Of a stretch of 5,884 nucleotides of DNA, positions 4,484-5,884 are shown in pieces (within the stretch, counting starts at the first letter, position 1; each line of letters begins with the position of its first letter). Position numbers and translations under genes: made by a program. This DNA comes from Bacteroidota bacterium. GTDB taxonomy: Bacteria; Bacteroidota; Ignavibacteria; UBA10030; UBA8401. The stretch covers positions 1-5,884 of the forward strand of contig JANXZD010000082.1 in assembly GCA_025355705.1 (NCBI GenBank), in the 5' to 3' direction. The notes under the pieces were generated by a model, which worked only from the letters and a program-made list of their open reading frames with translations, was not told where the DNA came from and searched no databases.

Positions 4484-5884
4484 ATGACAATCAAAGAATA
4501 TTTCACCCAGGAATACGATAATATCTTCCGTTTTCACCGCAGCGGTGCCGGAGGATTAGAGGTTGCTTCAGAACTTTCTCAATTAGTTGATTTTACTCTT
4601 ACAAAACTGTGGGACGAACTTCCGGAGGAACCACGAAATACGTTTGCCGTTGTTGCGCTCGGTGGATACGGACGTTTTGAAATGGCTCCTCATAGTGACG
4701 TTGATGTGATGATCCTGTTCGAGAATGAACAGACAAAACTCGCGCATGCAGACACTGCGCAACAATTCCTTCACTCGATGTGGAACCTCGGTTTCGATGT
4801 CGGGCACAGTGTCCGGACGATCAAAGATTGCCTGAATCTCTATCAAACCGACGTTGATGTATGGGCATCGGTTCTTGAAAGCCGATATGTCTGTGGAAAT
4901 TCAGAGTTGATGGACCATTATACCGACGCATTCCTTTCTCACATCGAACGAAAACAAGATCTCAAATTTATTTCATCGGTCATTACCGGGATTGATGAAC
5001 GACATCAGAAATATGAACATTCCGTAAAATTACTTGAGCCGAATTTAAAGAACAGCGCCGGCGGAGTCCGCGATCTTCATTCTCTTGTATGGATCTATCG
5101 TTCAACAGATAGTAAGTATTTTTCGCTTCACCCTTTTCGTTCCAACGAATCCGGCTGCGTAACATTGTTCCACCAATTGGCCGATGACGGTATCATCTCG
5201 TCTGAAGAATTGAACGAGGCGGTCCATGCATTCGACGGAATTCTGCGAATGAGAAATGAACTTCATTATCATTCCGGATCGCAGCAGGATATCCTTGAAT
5301 TTTCAAAACAATTGGAAATCGCCAGATCGATCGGGTATAGGCGGACAACACCGGTTGAATCTGTAGAAATATGTATGCGCGAATATTTTCTGCACGGACG
5401 CATCGTTTATCGATTGAACAAGCTGCTCATGAATCAGTTTCGAAAGAGCGCCGAAGCATCGGTCTGGTCAAAAATGCGTGAACAGATCCTTGATGATTTT
5501 TTTGTGATCCGCAATGGACAATTATTTGTCCGCACTGTTGCAAAGGAATTTTCATCTCCGGCAGATATTGTTCGGGCGTTCTATTGGTGCGGAGTCCACT
5601 CGGTTGAAATGAGCTCACCATTGCACGCTTCTTGTTCAGCCGTGTTGCGAAATCAAAAATTCTTTGCAATGGACACAACGGCTGTAGCAAACACACTGAT
5701 GGAGATCCTTCGGCTTCCGGATAACGTTGCCGCAACGCTTCAGATGATGAATGATGCCGACGTAATGGGAAAGATCATTGAAGAGTGGGGAAATTTGGTA
5801 GCGTTCTTTCAGCACAGTATGTATCATTATTACACTACTGATGCACACACACTAATAGCACTTGAGCATGCTGAAAAATTGCAG
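4484..5884 (+). CDS. glnD: [Protein-PII] uridylyltransferase/uridylyl-removing enzyme GlnD, N-terminal part (runs off window)
   Basis: The frame stays open from ATG 4484 to the window end and gives 467 residues; full-length GlnD is close to 900. The enzyme uridylylates PII when glutamine is low and removes UMP when glutamine is high, so it passes nitrogen status to glutamine synthetase and transcription control in the cytoplasm. Visible here: the nucleotidyltransferase motif ALGGYGRFEMAPHSDVDVMIL (GG at 60-61, catalytic-type Asp72 and Asp74); the family motif EPNLKNSAGGVRDLHSLVW (G193, G194, R196, D197), with NSAGG where GPGG is usual; a helical linker region; and the beginning of the HD domain, HSMYHYYTTDAHTL (H448, D453, H455). 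The rest of the HD domain and the C-terminal ACT domains lie outside. The N-terminal extension before GGYGR is short (59 residues). No Shine-Dalgarno is visible; ATG 4484 is chosen because the next in-frame ATG is already inside the catalytic motif (M67). The upstream neighbour is unrelated. Confidence 0.9.
   Translation, partial: MTIKEYFTQEYDNIFRFHRSGAGGLEVASELSQLVDFTLTKLWDELPEEPRNTFAVVALGGYGRFEMAPHSDVDVMILFENEQTKLAHADTAQQFLHSMWNLGFDVGHSVRTIKDCLNLYQTDVDVWASVLESRYVCGNSELMDHYTDAFLSHIERKQDLKFISSVITGIDERHQKYEHSVKLLEPNLKNSAGGVRDLHSLVWIYRSTDSKYFSLHPFRSNESGCVTLFHQLADDGIISSEELNEAVHAFDGILRMRNELHYHSGSQQDILEFSKQLEIARSIGYRRTTPVESVEICMREYFLHGRIVYRLNKLLMNQFRKSAEASVWSKMREQILDDFFVIRNGQLFVRTVAKEFSSPADIVRAFYWCGVHSVEMSSPLHASCSAVLRNQKFFAMDTTAVANTLMEILRLPDNVAATLQMMNDADVMGKIIEEWGNLVAFFQHSMYHYYTTDAHTLIALEHAEKLQ

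Noticed and set aside
4583..5848. Minus-strand open frames opposite glnD (4583-4846, 4983-5165, 5427-5735, 5636-5848)
   Set aside because: The plus strand encodes unmistakable GlnD motifs throughout this stretch. The minus frames have no recognisable domain or start signal.

Overview
The window looks like ordinary chromosome from a member of the Fibrobacterota-Chlorobiota-Bacteroidota (FCB) assemblage, most likely Ignavibacteria/Chlorobi-like. The main clue is the partial gene at the left edge. It ends in a type IX secretion (T9SS) type A sorting domain of the 'VYDVLGR-VATLVN ... SGVYFYQL ... KKMILLK' style that is common in that group. A large beta-rich secreted protein and the moderately AT-rich composition agree with this. 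The assignment is inferred from style, not from a marker gene.

Layout, all genes on the + strand: (1) 2-232, the 3' end of a T9SS cargo gene. (2) 356-979, a complete small aquaporin/MIP channel with a good Shine-Dalgarno sequence. (3) 1021-1051, a clear intrinsic terminator. (4) 1057-4371, a 1104-residue secreted multidomain protein: signal peptide, jelly-roll-like adhesin domain, three tandem CARDB + lamin-tail-domain units, and a FlgD-like/T9SS-like C-terminal domain. (5) 4484 to the window edge, the first 467 codons of a GlnD-type PII uridylyltransferase, cut inside its HD domain. The gaps are short (123, 77 and 112 bp) and hold candidate promoters and terminators.

The genes do not look like one pathway. 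They cover cell-surface export, membrane solute permeation and nitrogen-status signalling. Each appears to be its own transcription unit, given the terminator after the aquaporin and promoter-like sequences before the aquaporin, the large protein and glnD. I see no mobile element, CRISPR array, tRNA, rRNA or defence system.

The most notable points are: an aquaporin whose selectivity filter lacks both the conserved Arg and His; a terminator lying directly against the start of the next gene, with a promoter-like sequence embedded in it; and an enzyme-free surface protein built from a triplicated CARDB-LTD module, two copies of which carry EF-hand-like calcium loops.
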